A stretch of 64,000 bases of DNA from the NCBI GenBank assembly GCA_026984915.1, contig JALSRG010000056.1:1-64000 (forward strand). The letters are read 5' to 3'. A model generated the notes under the pieces. The model searched no databases. It was not told where the DNA came from and saw only the letters and a list, made by a program, of their open reading frames with translations. A program made the translations under genes and the position numbers. The DNA comes from Marinosulfonomonas sp. (GTDB lineage: Bacteria; Pseudomonadota; Alphaproteobacteria; Rhodobacterales; Rhodobacteraceae). How positions within the stretch are numbered: the first letter of the stretch is position 1; each line of letters begins with the position of its first letter. This document shows positions 53,565-62,182 of the stretch, piece after piece.

Positions 53565-54332
53565 TCAGGCAAACTGCTCCAGAATCAGCCGTTCTTCCAA
53601 CCCGTGTCCGGGATCAAACAGTATATGATGTTCGATTTTGGGTTCCGACCGGATTTCGACCCATAGCACATTTTCAACCGACCGACTGTCGGCCTCGGCC
53701 ATGACAGGGCGTTTTTCCGGCTGCAATACATCAAATCGAACCTTTGCTGATTTTGGCAGCAAGGCACCGCGCCAGCGCCGGGGCCGAAATGCCGCCACCG
53801 CAGTCAGCGCCAGCACGTCTGATCCGATCGGCAGAATGGGCCCGTGCGCCGAGTAGTTATAGGCGGTTGACCCGGCTGGTGTGCTCAGCAGCGCCCCGTC
53901 GCAAACCAGTTCCTTCAGGCGCACGGTATCATCCACCGTAATTTGCAGTTTCGCCGCCTGAGGGCCAGACCGCAGCAGCGAAACTTCGTTGATTGCCAAT
54001 GCGTTATCAATGGTTCCGTCCGCGCGTTCAGCCCGCATGGACAGCGGGTTCAGCACCGCTTCTTCTGCCCCGGCCAGCCGTTCGGGCAAGTCGTCCTCGC
54101 TATAGGCATTCATCAGAAACCCGACGGTTCCCCTGTTCATGCCATAAACCGGTGCTTTCAGATCCTGCGTTGCATGCAGCGTCTGCAGCATGAATCCATC
54201 CCCCCCCAAGGCAACGATCGCCTCAGCCGATTCCAGCGGTGCGTTGCCGTAGCGCTCGACCAATCGCGCCAGCGACTTCTGTGCAATGGGGATGTCCGAG
54301 GCGGTAAAGGCTATTTTTACAGGCTTGTTCAT
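53565..54332 (-). CDS. nadK: NAD kinase
   Basis: A 255-residue NadK, making NADP from NAD and ATP. The GGDG nucleotide-binding motif is at residues 43-46 (IVALGGDGFML), NE at the second site is in LAINEVSLLR, and DGALLSTPAGSTAYNYSAHGP is the catalytic loop. Small form without the N-terminal extension of eukaryotic enzymes. Divergent from glyA. Confidence 0.96.
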   Translation of the reverse strand: MNKPVKIAFTASDIPIAQKSLARLVERYGNAPLESAEAIVALGGDGFMLQTLHATQDLKAPVYGMNRGTVGFLMNAYSEDDLPERLAGAEEAVLNPLSMRAERADGTIDNALAINEVSLLRSGPQAAKLQITVDDTVRLKELVCDGALLSTPAGSTAYNYSAHGPILPIGSDVLALTAVAAFRPRRWRGALLPKSAKVRFDVLQPEKRPVMAEADSRSVENVLWVEIRSEPKIEHHILFDPGHGLEERLILEQFA

Positions 54333-54505
54333 CGGCTTTCCTCGTCTGGTCTGGTTTCATCGCCCGCCCGAAATAAAAATACAAGGCTCGTTTTCTTCAA
54401 TACATACCGCAACTTTGGTCTATAGCGTCGTTTTCCCGGCTTTCGGATTCATTTCATTTGGTCTAAGAGGCCCTAACCCGCCATTCCCGCCAAGGAGACG
54501 CTCGA

Positions 54506-55798
54506 ATGACATCAGATCAGAACACCGCATTTTTCACGGAAACCCTGTCCGCCCGCGATCCGGAGATCTTCGAATCTATTGAAAAGGAACTGGGCCGTCA
54601 GCGAACCGAAATTGAGCTGATCGCCAGCGAAAACATTGTCTCTCTCGCGGTTATGGAGGCGCAAGGCACTGTTTTGACGAACAAATATGCCGAGGGCTAT
54701 CCGGGGCGGCGCTACTATGGTGGCTGCCAGTATGTGGACGAGGTGGAAACCCTGGCCATTGAACGCGCGAAAAAGCTGTTTGATTGTGCCTTTGCCAATG
54801 TGCAGCCCAATTCGGGCAGTCAGATGAATCAGGCCGTGTTTCTGGCGCTGCTGAAACCGGGTGATACCTTCATGGGGCTTGATCTGAATTCCGGCGGCCA
54901 CCTCACGCATGGCTCCCCAGTGAACATGTCGGGCAAATGGTTTCACGTGGTGTCCTATGGGGTGCGTCAGCAGGACGAACTGCTTGACATGGAGGCCATC
55001 CGCGCCACAGCACGGGAACACAAACCGAAACTGATCGTGGCCGGCGGCACTGCCTATTCGCGCATCTGGGATTGGCAGGCCTTTCGCGAAATTGCTGACG
55101 AGGTGGGCGCCTATCTGATGGTGGACATGGCCCATATCGCCGGGCTGGTGGCTGGCGGACAGCACCCCTCGCCGCTGCCCCACGCTCATGTGGTGACGAC
55201 CACAACCCACAAATCCCTGCGTGGACCCCGTGGCGGCATGGTGCTGACCAATGATGCCGACATCGCCAAAAAGATCAACTCAGCGGTGTTTCCCGGCCTT
55301 CAGGGCGGCCCGCTGATGCATGTGATTGCCGCCAAGGCCGTCGCCTTTGGCGAGGCCCTGCGCCCTGATTTCAAGGACTATGCCGCGCAGGTCGTGAAAA
55401 ACGCCAGGGCGATGGCAGACCAACTGATGAAGGGTGGCATCAACATCGTATCCGGCGGCACCGACAACCATCTGATGCTGGCCGACCTGCGTCTCAAGGG
55501 TGTCACCGGCAAGGCCGCCGAGGCCGCGCTTGGCCGCGCCAACATCACCTGCAACAAGAACGGTGTACCGTTTGACCCGGAAAAACCCTTTGTCACTTCG
55601 GGCATCCGTCTGGGCACCCCGGCCGGCACCACGCGGGGATTTGGCGAGGAAGAATTCCGCCAGATTGCCGACTGGATCGTCGAGGTGGTCGATGGGCTGG
55701 CCGCCAATGGGGATGAGGGCAACGGTAAAATCGAGGACGCTGTAAAAGCAAAAGTCCTGGATCTCTGCGCGCGCTTCCCGATCTATCCGGGCCTTTGA
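54506..55798 (+). CDS. glyA: Serine hydroxymethyltransferase
   Basis: A 430-residue PLP enzyme converting serine and tetrahydrofolate to glycine and methylene-THF. PLP lysine lies in [17 protein letters not shown]; other features are [25 protein letters not shown] and [13 protein letters not shown]. The start has AAGGAG nine bases before the ATG. No riboswitch was recognised in the 170-base leader between nadK and glyA. Confidence 0.98.
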   Translation: MTSDQNTAFFTETLSARDPEIFESIEKELGRQRTEIELIASENIVSLAVMEAQGTVLTNKYAEGYPGRRYYGGCQYVDEVETLAIERAKKLFDCAFANVQPNSGSQMNQAVFLALLKPGDTFMGLDLNSGGHLTHGSPVNMSGKWFHVVSYGVRQQDELLDMEAIRATAREHKPKLIVAGGTAYSRIWDWQAFREIADEVGAYLMVDMAHIAGLVAGGQHPSPLPHAHVVTTTTHKSLRGPRGGMVLTNDADIAKKINSAVFPGLQGGPLMHVIAAKAVAFGEALRPDFKDYAAQVVKNARAMADQLMKGGINIVSGGTDNHLMLADLRLKGVTGKAAEAALGRANITCNKNGVPFDPEKPFVTSGIRLGTPAGTTRGFGEEEFRQIADWIVEVVDGLAANGDEGNGKIEDAVKAKVLDLCARFPIYPGL

Positions 55799-55808
55799 AA
55801 CAAAGACC

Positions 55809-55844
55809 CGCACCATCGGGTGCGCCGGAGTAACCTTTTATTTT
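55809..55844 (+). terminator. Weak terminator after glyA
   Basis: CGCACC and GGTGCG form a six-pair stem around ATCG, ten bases after the glyA stop, and a T-rich stretch (CCTTTTATTTT) begins about eleven bases later. The gap before the T-run makes this less certain than the cupredoxin terminator. Confidence 0.4.
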
Positions 55845-55910
55845 GCTTTGGCGCATATCCTGTACATAGCGAAGCCTTCCGGCAAACAGGCCCGCGGAAA
55901 AATTCAGCCG

Positions 55911-56282
55911 CTAAAGATACCCGCGCCACAAAAGAATGACCACCACGAGCGCAAACACCACAATGAGGCTCAGGGCCAGCCCGCCGAGAATAGAGAGAAC
56001 CGTCCCCAGACGTCGCTGCACGGGGTCTTGCGTTTCCAGATACTGCACGCAGGCGCGAAAAGCGTGATCGACACTGCCAAAATCGACCATCTTCAGCAAT
56101 CGCGGGTTCTGCGCCAGCCGTTCAGCCTCGATCAGAACCTGCGCCTCACGGCGAATGCGGCGGGGCAGCAACCGCCCGGCATGCTTTACGGCACTGGCCA
56201 GATCCCGGCCCCGCACACCCATGCGGTCTTTCAGCAGTTCGGCCACATTCTCGACCTTTGACACAATAGAATCACTTGTCAT
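55911..56282 (-). CDS. Small single-membrane-segment protein
   Basis: A 123-residue protein with an N-terminal soluble region (MTSDSIVSKVENVAELLKDR, basic helices RRIRREAQVLIEAERLAQ) and a C-terminal membrane segment (LGGLALSLIVVFALVVVILLW). Similar small proteins next to glyA are familiar to me in Rhodobacterales but without function. GAGGGGG precedes a double ATG; the second is chosen. It runs antiparallel to glyA and the esterase gene. Confidence 0.75.
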   Translation of the reverse strand: MTSDSIVSKVENVAELLKDRMGVRGRDLASAVKHAGRLLPRRIRREAQVLIEAERLAQNPRLLKMVDFGSVDHAFRACVQYLETQDPVQRRLGTVLSILGGLALSLIVVFALVVVILLWRGYL

Positions 56283-56372
56283 CATTTCCCCCTCGCGGCC
56301 CCACAAACTACCCGACAAAACCCATGCGTCAACCGCACTGGAATATCCATGCGGCCAAGGCTAAAAGAAACC

Positions 56373-57131
56373 ATGCTGCATTATGTCTTGACCGGCACGA
56401 AAACTGACAAACCACCCCTGCTGATCGCGCATGGCCTGTTTGGCTCGGCGCGCAATTGGCGGGCGATAGCCAAACGGCTGTCGGAAGATCGTCAAGTCAT
56501 CACCGTTGACATGCGCAATCATGGTGAAAGCCCGCGCGCACCCACCCAATCCTATCCTGAGATGGCCGAGGACCTTGCGGCGGTGATAGACAAAGCCGCC
56601 GGGCGCGCCGATGTTTTGGGCCATTCGATGGGCGGCAAGGCTGCTATGGTGCTGGCACTGCAGCACCCGGAGAAAGTGCGCAAGCTCATTGTCGCCGACA
56701 TTGCACCCGTGGCCTATGATCACAGCCACTCCGGATTGATTGAGGCCATGCAGTCGCTGGACCTAAAATCGCTTGCAACACGGTCAGAAGCTGACAAGGC
56801 TTTGGCGGAACGTATCAAAGAGCCGATGATCCGCGCATTTCTGCTGCAATCTCTTGATATGAAAGATAAAAAATGGCGAATTAATCTGGATGCCCTGGCG
56901 CGCGAAATGCCTGAAATCTCAGGATTCCCCGAGATTCATGGCGTTTTTCCCGGCCCCACGCTTTTTCTGTCCGGAGGCAACTCGGACTATGTTCTTCCGC
57001 AGTACCGCGATCAAATAAAACGATTTTTCCCAAAGGCCGTATTTGCACGTATTCCCGGCACCGGGCATTGGCTCCACGCTGAAAAACCTGTCGAATTCAC
57101 CGACACAGTACGCAGCTTTCTTGATGGATGA
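56373..57131 (+). CDS. Alpha/beta hydrolase (YbfF-like esterase)
   Basis: A 252-residue alpha/beta hydrolase: HGLFGSARNW (oxyanion loop), VDMRNHGESPRAP, the nucleophile in VLGHSMGGKAAM, and catalytic His in GTGHWLHAEKP. This YbfF-like group hydrolyses short or medium acyl esters, including acyl-CoA in some members. ATG at 56373 gives the family start; an in-frame ATG at 56349 would add eight residues. Convergent with a tiny membrane protein, 14 bases apart. Confidence 0.92.
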   Translation: MLHYVLTGTKTDKPPLLIAHGLFGSARNWRAIAKRLSEDRQVITVDMRNHGESPRAPTQSYPEMAEDLAAVIDKAAGRADVLGHSMGGKAAMVLALQHPEKVRKLIVADIAPVAYDHSHSGLIEAMQSLDLKSLATRSEADKALAERIKEPMIRAFLLQSLDMKDKKWRINLDALAREMPEISGFPEIHGVFPGPTLFLSGGNSDYVLPQYRDQIKRFFPKAVFARIPGTGHWLHAEKPVEFTDTVRSFLDG

Positions 57132-57145
57132 ACCGGGCCGATGGC

Positions 57146-57331
57146 TCAGCGCATCTCCGCGATTTTCTTGGCAACAATCCATGTCACCGGCACCGCCAGA
57201 ACAAGCCCGACAATAACCGCATAAATAATCGGCTTTGCCGTTCCCAAGCCGGCCGAAAGGACCACAATAATCGCTATCCCCATCAGGGTTGTCGATGCGA
57301 TGGTGAAAATCAAAAGGGAAATACGTACCAT
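57146..57331 (-). CDS. Small two-helix membrane protein
   Basis: A 61-residue protein with two hydrophobic segments (LLIFTIASTTLMGIAIIVVL and PIIYAVIVGLVLAVPVTWIV) and a basic end AKKIAEMR. GGAG lies eight bases before the ATG. Family not named by me, though similar proteins occur in Rhodobacterales. The gap to cydX downstream on this strand's opposite side makes it separate from the cyd operon. Confidence 0.75.
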   Translation of the reverse strand: MVRISLLIFTIASTTLMGIAIIVVLSAGLGTAKPIIYAVIVGLVLAVPVTWIVAKKIAEMR

Positions 57332-57488
57332 TTTCCGGTCTCCAAGGTTGAAGGCGCCCCATCAACGCATATGGCGGGAATTTCGGGTTTTGTCATTGAT
57401 CTGAATCAGAAAATTACAGTTCACGGCAAGCCATATCGGTGGGGCAATTCACGCATCGCACCTTATAATTTCCGGCTTGTTTTCACGT

Positions 57489-57608
57489 TCAGCTTTTGTC
57501 GTTTTCATCTGTCAACTTGCGGTCTTCCTGCAATTCCAGCCAGATCGCATTCACAACAGCTATAAGTGCCGCCAATGGCAGGCCCAAGGCCCAAGCGAAA
57601 TACCACAT
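57489..57608 (-). CDS. cydX: Cytochrome bd oxidase subunit X
   Basis: A 39-residue protein too short for ordinary gene calling. It starts MWYFAWALGLPLAALIAVVN, then AIWLELQ and a charged tail EDRKLTDENDKS; the MWYFAW start is the CydX/YbgT signature. It has an AGGAA site just before the ATG. It follows cydB by 15 bases. CydX is a single-helix accessory subunit needed for stable, active cytochrome bd in enterobacteria. Confidence 0.9.
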   Translation of the reverse strand: MWYFAWALGLPLAALIAVVNAIWLELQEDRKLTDENDKS

Positions 57609-57623
57609 TTCCTGCGTCCTTTC

Positions 57624-58775
57624 TCAGTATGCACTATGGCTGCTGTCTGTGACATCGGTCTCGGTCACTTTGCCCCACAGAACTTTGTAAACCCATGAAG
57701 TGTATGCCAAAATCAGGGGCAGAAAGATGATGGCCATCGCCAGCATGACAAACAGCGTCAGGTGTGATGATGAACTGTCCCATACTGTCAGCGATGATTT
57801 CGGATCGGTCGAAGACGGCAGGATGAACGGAAACATCGTCAGGCCAACACTCGCGATAATGCCGACAATCGACAGTTTGGAGGCAAGCAGCGTTGACAGT
57901 TCCCGCCCGGATTTCAACCCGCGCCAAGCCAACAAAGCGCCGCCAATCCCCATCAGCGGGGCAATGGCGATCCACGGGCGGACCGAATAGGCGGCCAACC
58001 ACGACCCCTCGCGCACAACGTCGTTGAAAAGCGGATTGGACGGACCATCATGCGCAACCACCCCGACAAAGTGATAACCGGTTATTCCAAAGGCCAGCCA
58101 GACCCCGGCCAGGATAAACCCGGCAACCGCAACCAAAGCCGCCCGGGCGCCATAGATCCGGGCGCGGTCCACGACCGGCCCTTCGGTTTTCAACTGAAGC
58201 CAGGCAGCGCCATGCATGACCATCATCGCCAATGAAACAATCCCGGCCAAGAGCGCAAAAGGATTGACCAAGCCAAAAAAGGAACCGCTGTAAACAGAGA
58301 GCAGATCATCCGTCAGATGAAACGGCACCCCCTGAATGACATTACCAACAGCCACCCCGAACATCAGCCCAGGCACCAGCCCGCCAATGAACTGGGCCCA
58401 GTCCCATCCGCTGCGCCAAATCTTGCTTTCGCGCTTTGAACGGTATTTGAAAGCGACGGGCCGCAGGATCATCGACGCCAGAATGATGAACATCGCCAGA
58501 TAGAAGCCCGAGAAGCTGACCCCGTAAAGGATTGGCCAGGCGGCAAAAATCGCGCCGCCCCCCAATACAAACCAGACCTGATTGCCTTCCCAGACCGGGC
58601 CGATCGTATTGATGACAATGCGGCGTTCGACATCAGTCCGGGCGACAAAGGGCAGCATCGCACCAATGCCAAAATCAAAACCGTCTGTGACCGCAAAGCC
58701 GATCAGTAGTATACCCAGCAGCCCCCACCAGACAACGCGCAGCAGTTCAAAGCTTATATACTCATGCAGGATCAT
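57624..58775 (-). CDS. cydB: Cytochrome bd ubiquinol oxidase subunit II
   Basis: A 383-residue membrane protein with eight to nine helices. The family start is seen as VVWWGLLGILLIGFAVTDGFDFGIGAML, here noted as GFAVTDGFDFGIG, then GPVWEGNQVWFVLGGG and FGLVNPFALLAG. It pairs with CydA in a quinol oxidase of high oxygen affinity in many bacteria; its four-base gap from cydA shows one operon. Confidence 0.97.
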   Translation of the reverse strand: MILHEYISFELLRVVWWGLLGILLIGFAVTDGFDFGIGAMLPFVARTDVERRIVINTIGPVWEGNQVWFVLGGGAIFAAWPILYGVSFSGFYLAMFIILASMILRPVAFKYRSKRESKIWRSGWDWAQFIGGLVPGLMFGVAVGNVIQGVPFHLTDDLLSVYSGSFFGLVNPFALLAGIVSLAMMVMHGAAWLQLKTEGPVVDRARIYGARAALVAVAGFILAGVWLAFGITGYHFVGVVAHDGPSNPLFNDVVREGSWLAAYSVRPWIAIAPLMGIGGALLAWRGLKSGRELSTLLASKLSIVGIIASVGLTMFPFILPSSTDPKSSLTVWDSSSSHLTLFVMLAMAIIFLPLILAYTSWVYKVLWGKVTETDVTDSSHSAY

Positions 58776-58779
58776 TTTC

Positions 58780-60390
58780 TTACTCCCCCGGAGTCAGGAT
58801 AACGTCATCGTCGCCGCAGGCGCGCAGGCGCTTTTGATGCCGCTTCATCCAGATATCGGTTTCTTCCACCTCTTCTACCGGGCCTTTGCGGACGTATTTG
58901 AACATCAGCCCCATCTCGACGATAAACAGAAAGGTGTACAACAGAACGAAACCGGCCAGCGTCAGCAAAACCTGTGAAACAGAAAGGTGACTGACCGACA
59001 GGGCCGTGGGCAGAACACCATCAACAGTCCATGGTTGTCGCCCGAATTCAGCAACGATCCAGCCCAGTTCGGCCGCGATCCAGGGCGTGGGAATAATCAG
59101 AACACCCAGACGCAGGGCCCAACGCGGAAACCGCATACCGCGAAAGCTGGCGGTAAAGAAAAAATAGGCCAGGACAGCGATAAAGGAAAACCCAAGGCCA
59201 ACCATTATACGAAAGCCCCAGAAGATCGGCCAAACAGTCGGCACCGTATCATTGGCCGCCTTGTCGATCAAATCTTCACCAGCCTGGCGAGGATCGTCTA
59301 TGTATCGCTTCAACAAAAGGGCAAAGCCCAGATCTGCGCTATGTTGTTCAAACTGCTCCTTGACATCCGGAGCCGGATTTCCGTTCGCCTCACGTATCTT
59401 CATCATCGCATCATAGGCGACAATTCCAGAGCGAATGCGGGTTCTGGCGTCATCAACGAGATCCTCGATCCCCGGAATTTCCTGGGTCAGGCTCCGCGTG
59501 CCGATCAAGCCCATTGCATAAGGAATATGCAGCGCATATTTGGTTTCACGCGCGTCCTGATCTGGCCAGCCAAACAGTGTAAAGGTGGCTGGTGCAGGTT
59601 CGGTTTCCCACATTGCCTCGATCGCCGCCAGTTTCATTTTTTGAGAATGGCCAGCATTATACCCGGATTCGTCGCCCAGAATGACCACGGACAACGCCGC
59701 CGCAAGCCCAAAGCTGGACGCAATTGTAATGGACCGCCTTGCCAATTCAAAATGCCGCCCCTTGAGCATATACCAGGACGAAACCCCCAGGACGAAAACC
59801 GACGCGGTGACATATCCGGCCGAAACCGTATGAACAAATTTTGCCTGAGCCACCTCGTTGAACAGAACATCAAAAAAGCTGGTCATTTCCATACGCATGG
59901 TCATCGGGTTGAATTCGGCCCCGACCGGATTTTGCATCCAGCCATTGGCGATCAGAATCCAGAGTGCAGAAAAATTTGACCCAATGGCGACCAGCCAGGC
60001 TACCATCAGATGCTGAACCTTGCTCAGCTTGTCCCAACCAAAAAAGAACAGCCCGACAAAGGTTGCCTCAAGGAAAAAGGCCATCATCCCTTCGATCGCC
60101 AGAGGCGCACCAAAAACATCACCAACATATTGACTGTAATAGCTCCAGTTCATGCCGAACTCGAACTCCATGGTCAGACCTGTTGCTACACCAATGGCAA
60201 AATTGATGCCAAACAGCATTCCCCAGAACTTTGTCATTTGCCGCCAGATCGGACGGTTTGTCATGACAAATACCGTTTCCATAATCGCGACGATTATCGA
60301 CAATCCCAAAGTGAGGGGAACAAAAAGGAAATGGAAAAGTGCTGTTGCCGCAAACTGCAATCGCGACAACTCTACGATGTCGATGTCCAT
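58780..60390 (-). CDS. cydA: Cytochrome bd ubiquinol oxidase subunit I
   Basis: A 536-residue haem-bearing subunit. The family start LSRLQFAATALFHFLFVPLT holds the first haem-ligand His; GLLGTRSL-type loop is seen as MGLIGTRSLTQEIPG, the quinol loop includes GYNAGHSQKMKLAAIEA, and GRQPWTVDG is the GRQPW motif near the haems. The second ATG (60390) was chosen because AAGGA sits at a proper distance; the ATG six bases earlier is also possible. cydC starts 118 bases upstream. Confidence 0.97.
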   Translation of the reverse strand: MDIDIVELSRLQFAATALFHFLFVPLTLGLSIIVAIMETVFVMTNRPIWRQMTKFWGMLFGINFAIGVATGLTMEFEFGMNWSYYSQYVGDVFGAPLAIEGMMAFFLEATFVGLFFFGWDKLSKVQHLMVAWLVAIGSNFSALWILIANGWMQNPVGAEFNPMTMRMEMTSFFDVLFNEVAQAKFVHTVSAGYVTASVFVLGVSSWYMLKGRHFELARRSITIASSFGLAAALSVVILGDESGYNAGHSQKMKLAAIEAMWETEPAPATFTLFGWPDQDARETKYALHIPYAMGLIGTRSLTQEIPGIEDLVDDARTRIRSGIVAYDAMMKIREANGNPAPDVKEQFEQHSADLGFALLLKRYIDDPRQAGEDLIDKAANDTVPTVWPIFWGFRIMVGLGFSFIAVLAYFFFTASFRGMRFPRWALRLGVLIIPTPWIAAELGWIVAEFGRQPWTVDGVLPTALSVSHLSVSQVLLTLAGFVLLYTFLFIVEMGLMFKYVRKGPVEEVEETDIWMKRHQKRLRACGDDDVILTPGE

Positions 60391-60508
60391 GGCCATTCCT
60401 TTCGCAAACTCAAAGCTACATTTTGAATACTGCTATCAAACCCTGTGTCTCAGCCCCAGGTTCAACGCAGCCTTGATATCGACACAAAAGATAGATTACA
60501 AATACATA

Positions 60509-62182
60509 TTATAAACAAATCCGATACACTGTGTCGCACCATTCTGTTTCCGCCGGGCGGTGTGTTGCAACCAGAATGGCTGCATTCGGGCAAATCCGTC
60601 GAACCCCTTGTAACACAATCCGTGCTGTTTTGTCGTCCAGGCCTTCGCAGGGTTCATCCAACAGCAAAATCTCGGGATGCCTGATCAGAACACGCGCCAG
60701 GGCCAGACGCCTTTGTTCACCACCGGAAAGGCCGGCGCCTGCCTCTCCCAATCGCATGGAAAGCCCACCGTGCGGCCCGATTACCTGCCTGAGAGCAACA
60801 GCCTTGAGAACCTCATTCATCTGTGCATCTGTGGCGTCCGGATTCGCCAACGCCAACGCTTCGCGGATCGTGCCGCTCATCAAGGCGGACCGCTGCATCA
60901 GCACACCCATCGCAACACGTAATTGCCGTTCTGGCCAATGGTCAATTTCCCGACCAAAAATCAGGATGCGCCCGTCCTGCGCAGAAACCAAACCCGCAAC
61001 TGCCGCCAGCAGGGTTGACTTTCCAGCGCCGCTTCTGCCGGTCAGCCCAACCGTTTTACCGGGCTCTACAGACAGATTCAGATCCTTGGACAGCGCACGC
61101 GCCTCCTCTCCCATACTGGCAATGTTCAGTGCCTGTATTTCCAAAGGCATTGCCGTATTCCGCACAGAAATTTCCGGCGGCCTTTCGCTCTCTGCCACCT
61201 GTTCCATTCTGCTGGAAACCCGGCGGGCCGCATCGCTCATCCTGCCCAGTTCCGCCATGCCCTTATGCAATGCCAGCACTGTCTCGCTCAGCCCCAAGGC
61301 CAGAAAGAACCCCATCGCAGCATAGGCCGCGCCCAGCGCACCGGCGCGCACCAGCTCCACGGAAAGAAACAGGGCAACCCCGGCAGAAACCGTTGCTGCG
61401 ACAGAAAGCATGAACCCTGCCTGCCGCTCTGCGCTGGCAACTTTCAGGGAGGCTGCGCGCATCCGCCGTTCTGCATCCAGCGCACTGTCAACCGAACGGG
61501 GCAACTGACCAGCAACGATCAGGGGCGTCTGCCCACGCATGAGGTCGACCACCCTGACCCGGAACGCCTGCAACGCATATTCCGACAATCTGGCCGGCTT
61601 TCTGGCGCGGCGCAGACTTATCCAGAAAGCTGCGGCAACCCCGGCCAGCAATGACGCGATCACCCCAAGAGCCACGCTTGATCCGATCATTCCCCAAAGC
61701 AAGAAAAACGCCAGAATCAAAACGGCGGTTCCGCCAATCAGCGGAATGATCAGCCGAAGCGCGATGCCGTCAAGCGCATCCACATCTGCAGTCAGCCGGT
61801 TCAAAGCCTCGGCGCCGCGTAAACGCAAGACCTTGCGATAGGACAGCCTGGAAAAGGAATGTAGAAGGTGCACGCGCAAGGCGGCCAAGGCCCTTAAGGT
61901 TGCATCATGTGTAAGCAACCTTTCCCCATATCGGGCAGCCGTTCGACCAAGCGCCAGCCCACGCACCCCGGCACTGGGCAAAAATACATTCATTCCGCTG
62001 GCCGCTGTCCCCGCGGCCCCCGAAATCAAACCGGCAACCCCGGTTGCCACGATGAACCACCCCGAGAGACCAAGCAAAGCCGCCCCCATCGAAAGCACCA
62101 GAACAGTCAGGGCAATACCACGCCACAACGCTTTTCTCTCTGACCGCCAGATAAACCGGAAGATATTGAAAAGGTGGATCAT
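60509..62182 (-). CDS. cydC: CydC, haem/thiol ABC exporter subunit
   Basis: A 557-residue half-transporter: six membrane segments in the first ~320 residues and an ATPase with GRSGAGKSTLLAAVAG, signature LSGGEQRRLALAR, Walker B ILLLDEP and VATHRP. CydDC exports cysteine/glutathione and supports cytochrome bd assembly. Its start overlaps cydD by four bases. About 118 bases separate its 3' end from cydA, and this gap is AT-rich with possible separate promoter signals. Confidence 0.95.
   Translation of the reverse strand: MIHLFNIFRFIWRSERKALWRGIALTVLVLSMGAALLGLSGWFIVATGVAGLISGAAGTAASGMNVFLPSAGVRGLALGRTAARYGERLLTHDATLRALAALRVHLLHSFSRLSYRKVLRLRGAEALNRLTADVDALDGIALRLIIPLIGGTAVLILAFFLLWGMIGSSVALGVIASLLAGVAAAFWISLRRARKPARLSEYALQAFRVRVVDLMRGQTPLIVAGQLPRSVDSALDAERRMRAASLKVASAERQAGFMLSVAATVSAGVALFLSVELVRAGALGAAYAAMGFFLALGLSETVLALHKGMAELGRMSDAARRVSSRMEQVAESERPPEISVRNTAMPLEIQALNIASMGEEARALSKDLNLSVEPGKTVGLTGRSGAGKSTLLAAVAGLVSAQDGRILIFGREIDHWPERQLRVAMGVLMQRSALMSGTIREALALANPDATDAQMNEVLKAVALRQVIGPHGGLSMRLGEAGAGLSGGEQRRLALARVLIRHPEILLLDEPCEGLDDKTARIVLQGVRRICPNAAILVATHRPAETEWCDTVYRICL

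Noticed and set aside
53195-53572. Minus-strand frame of 125 codons beside nadK
   Set aside because: No ribosome site, no family resemblance, lies over direct repeats; could be part of a dispersed repeat.
54340-54505. Possible glycine, THF or SAM riboswitch upstream of glyA
   Set aside because: No conserved riboswitch core could be seen in the 170-base leader.
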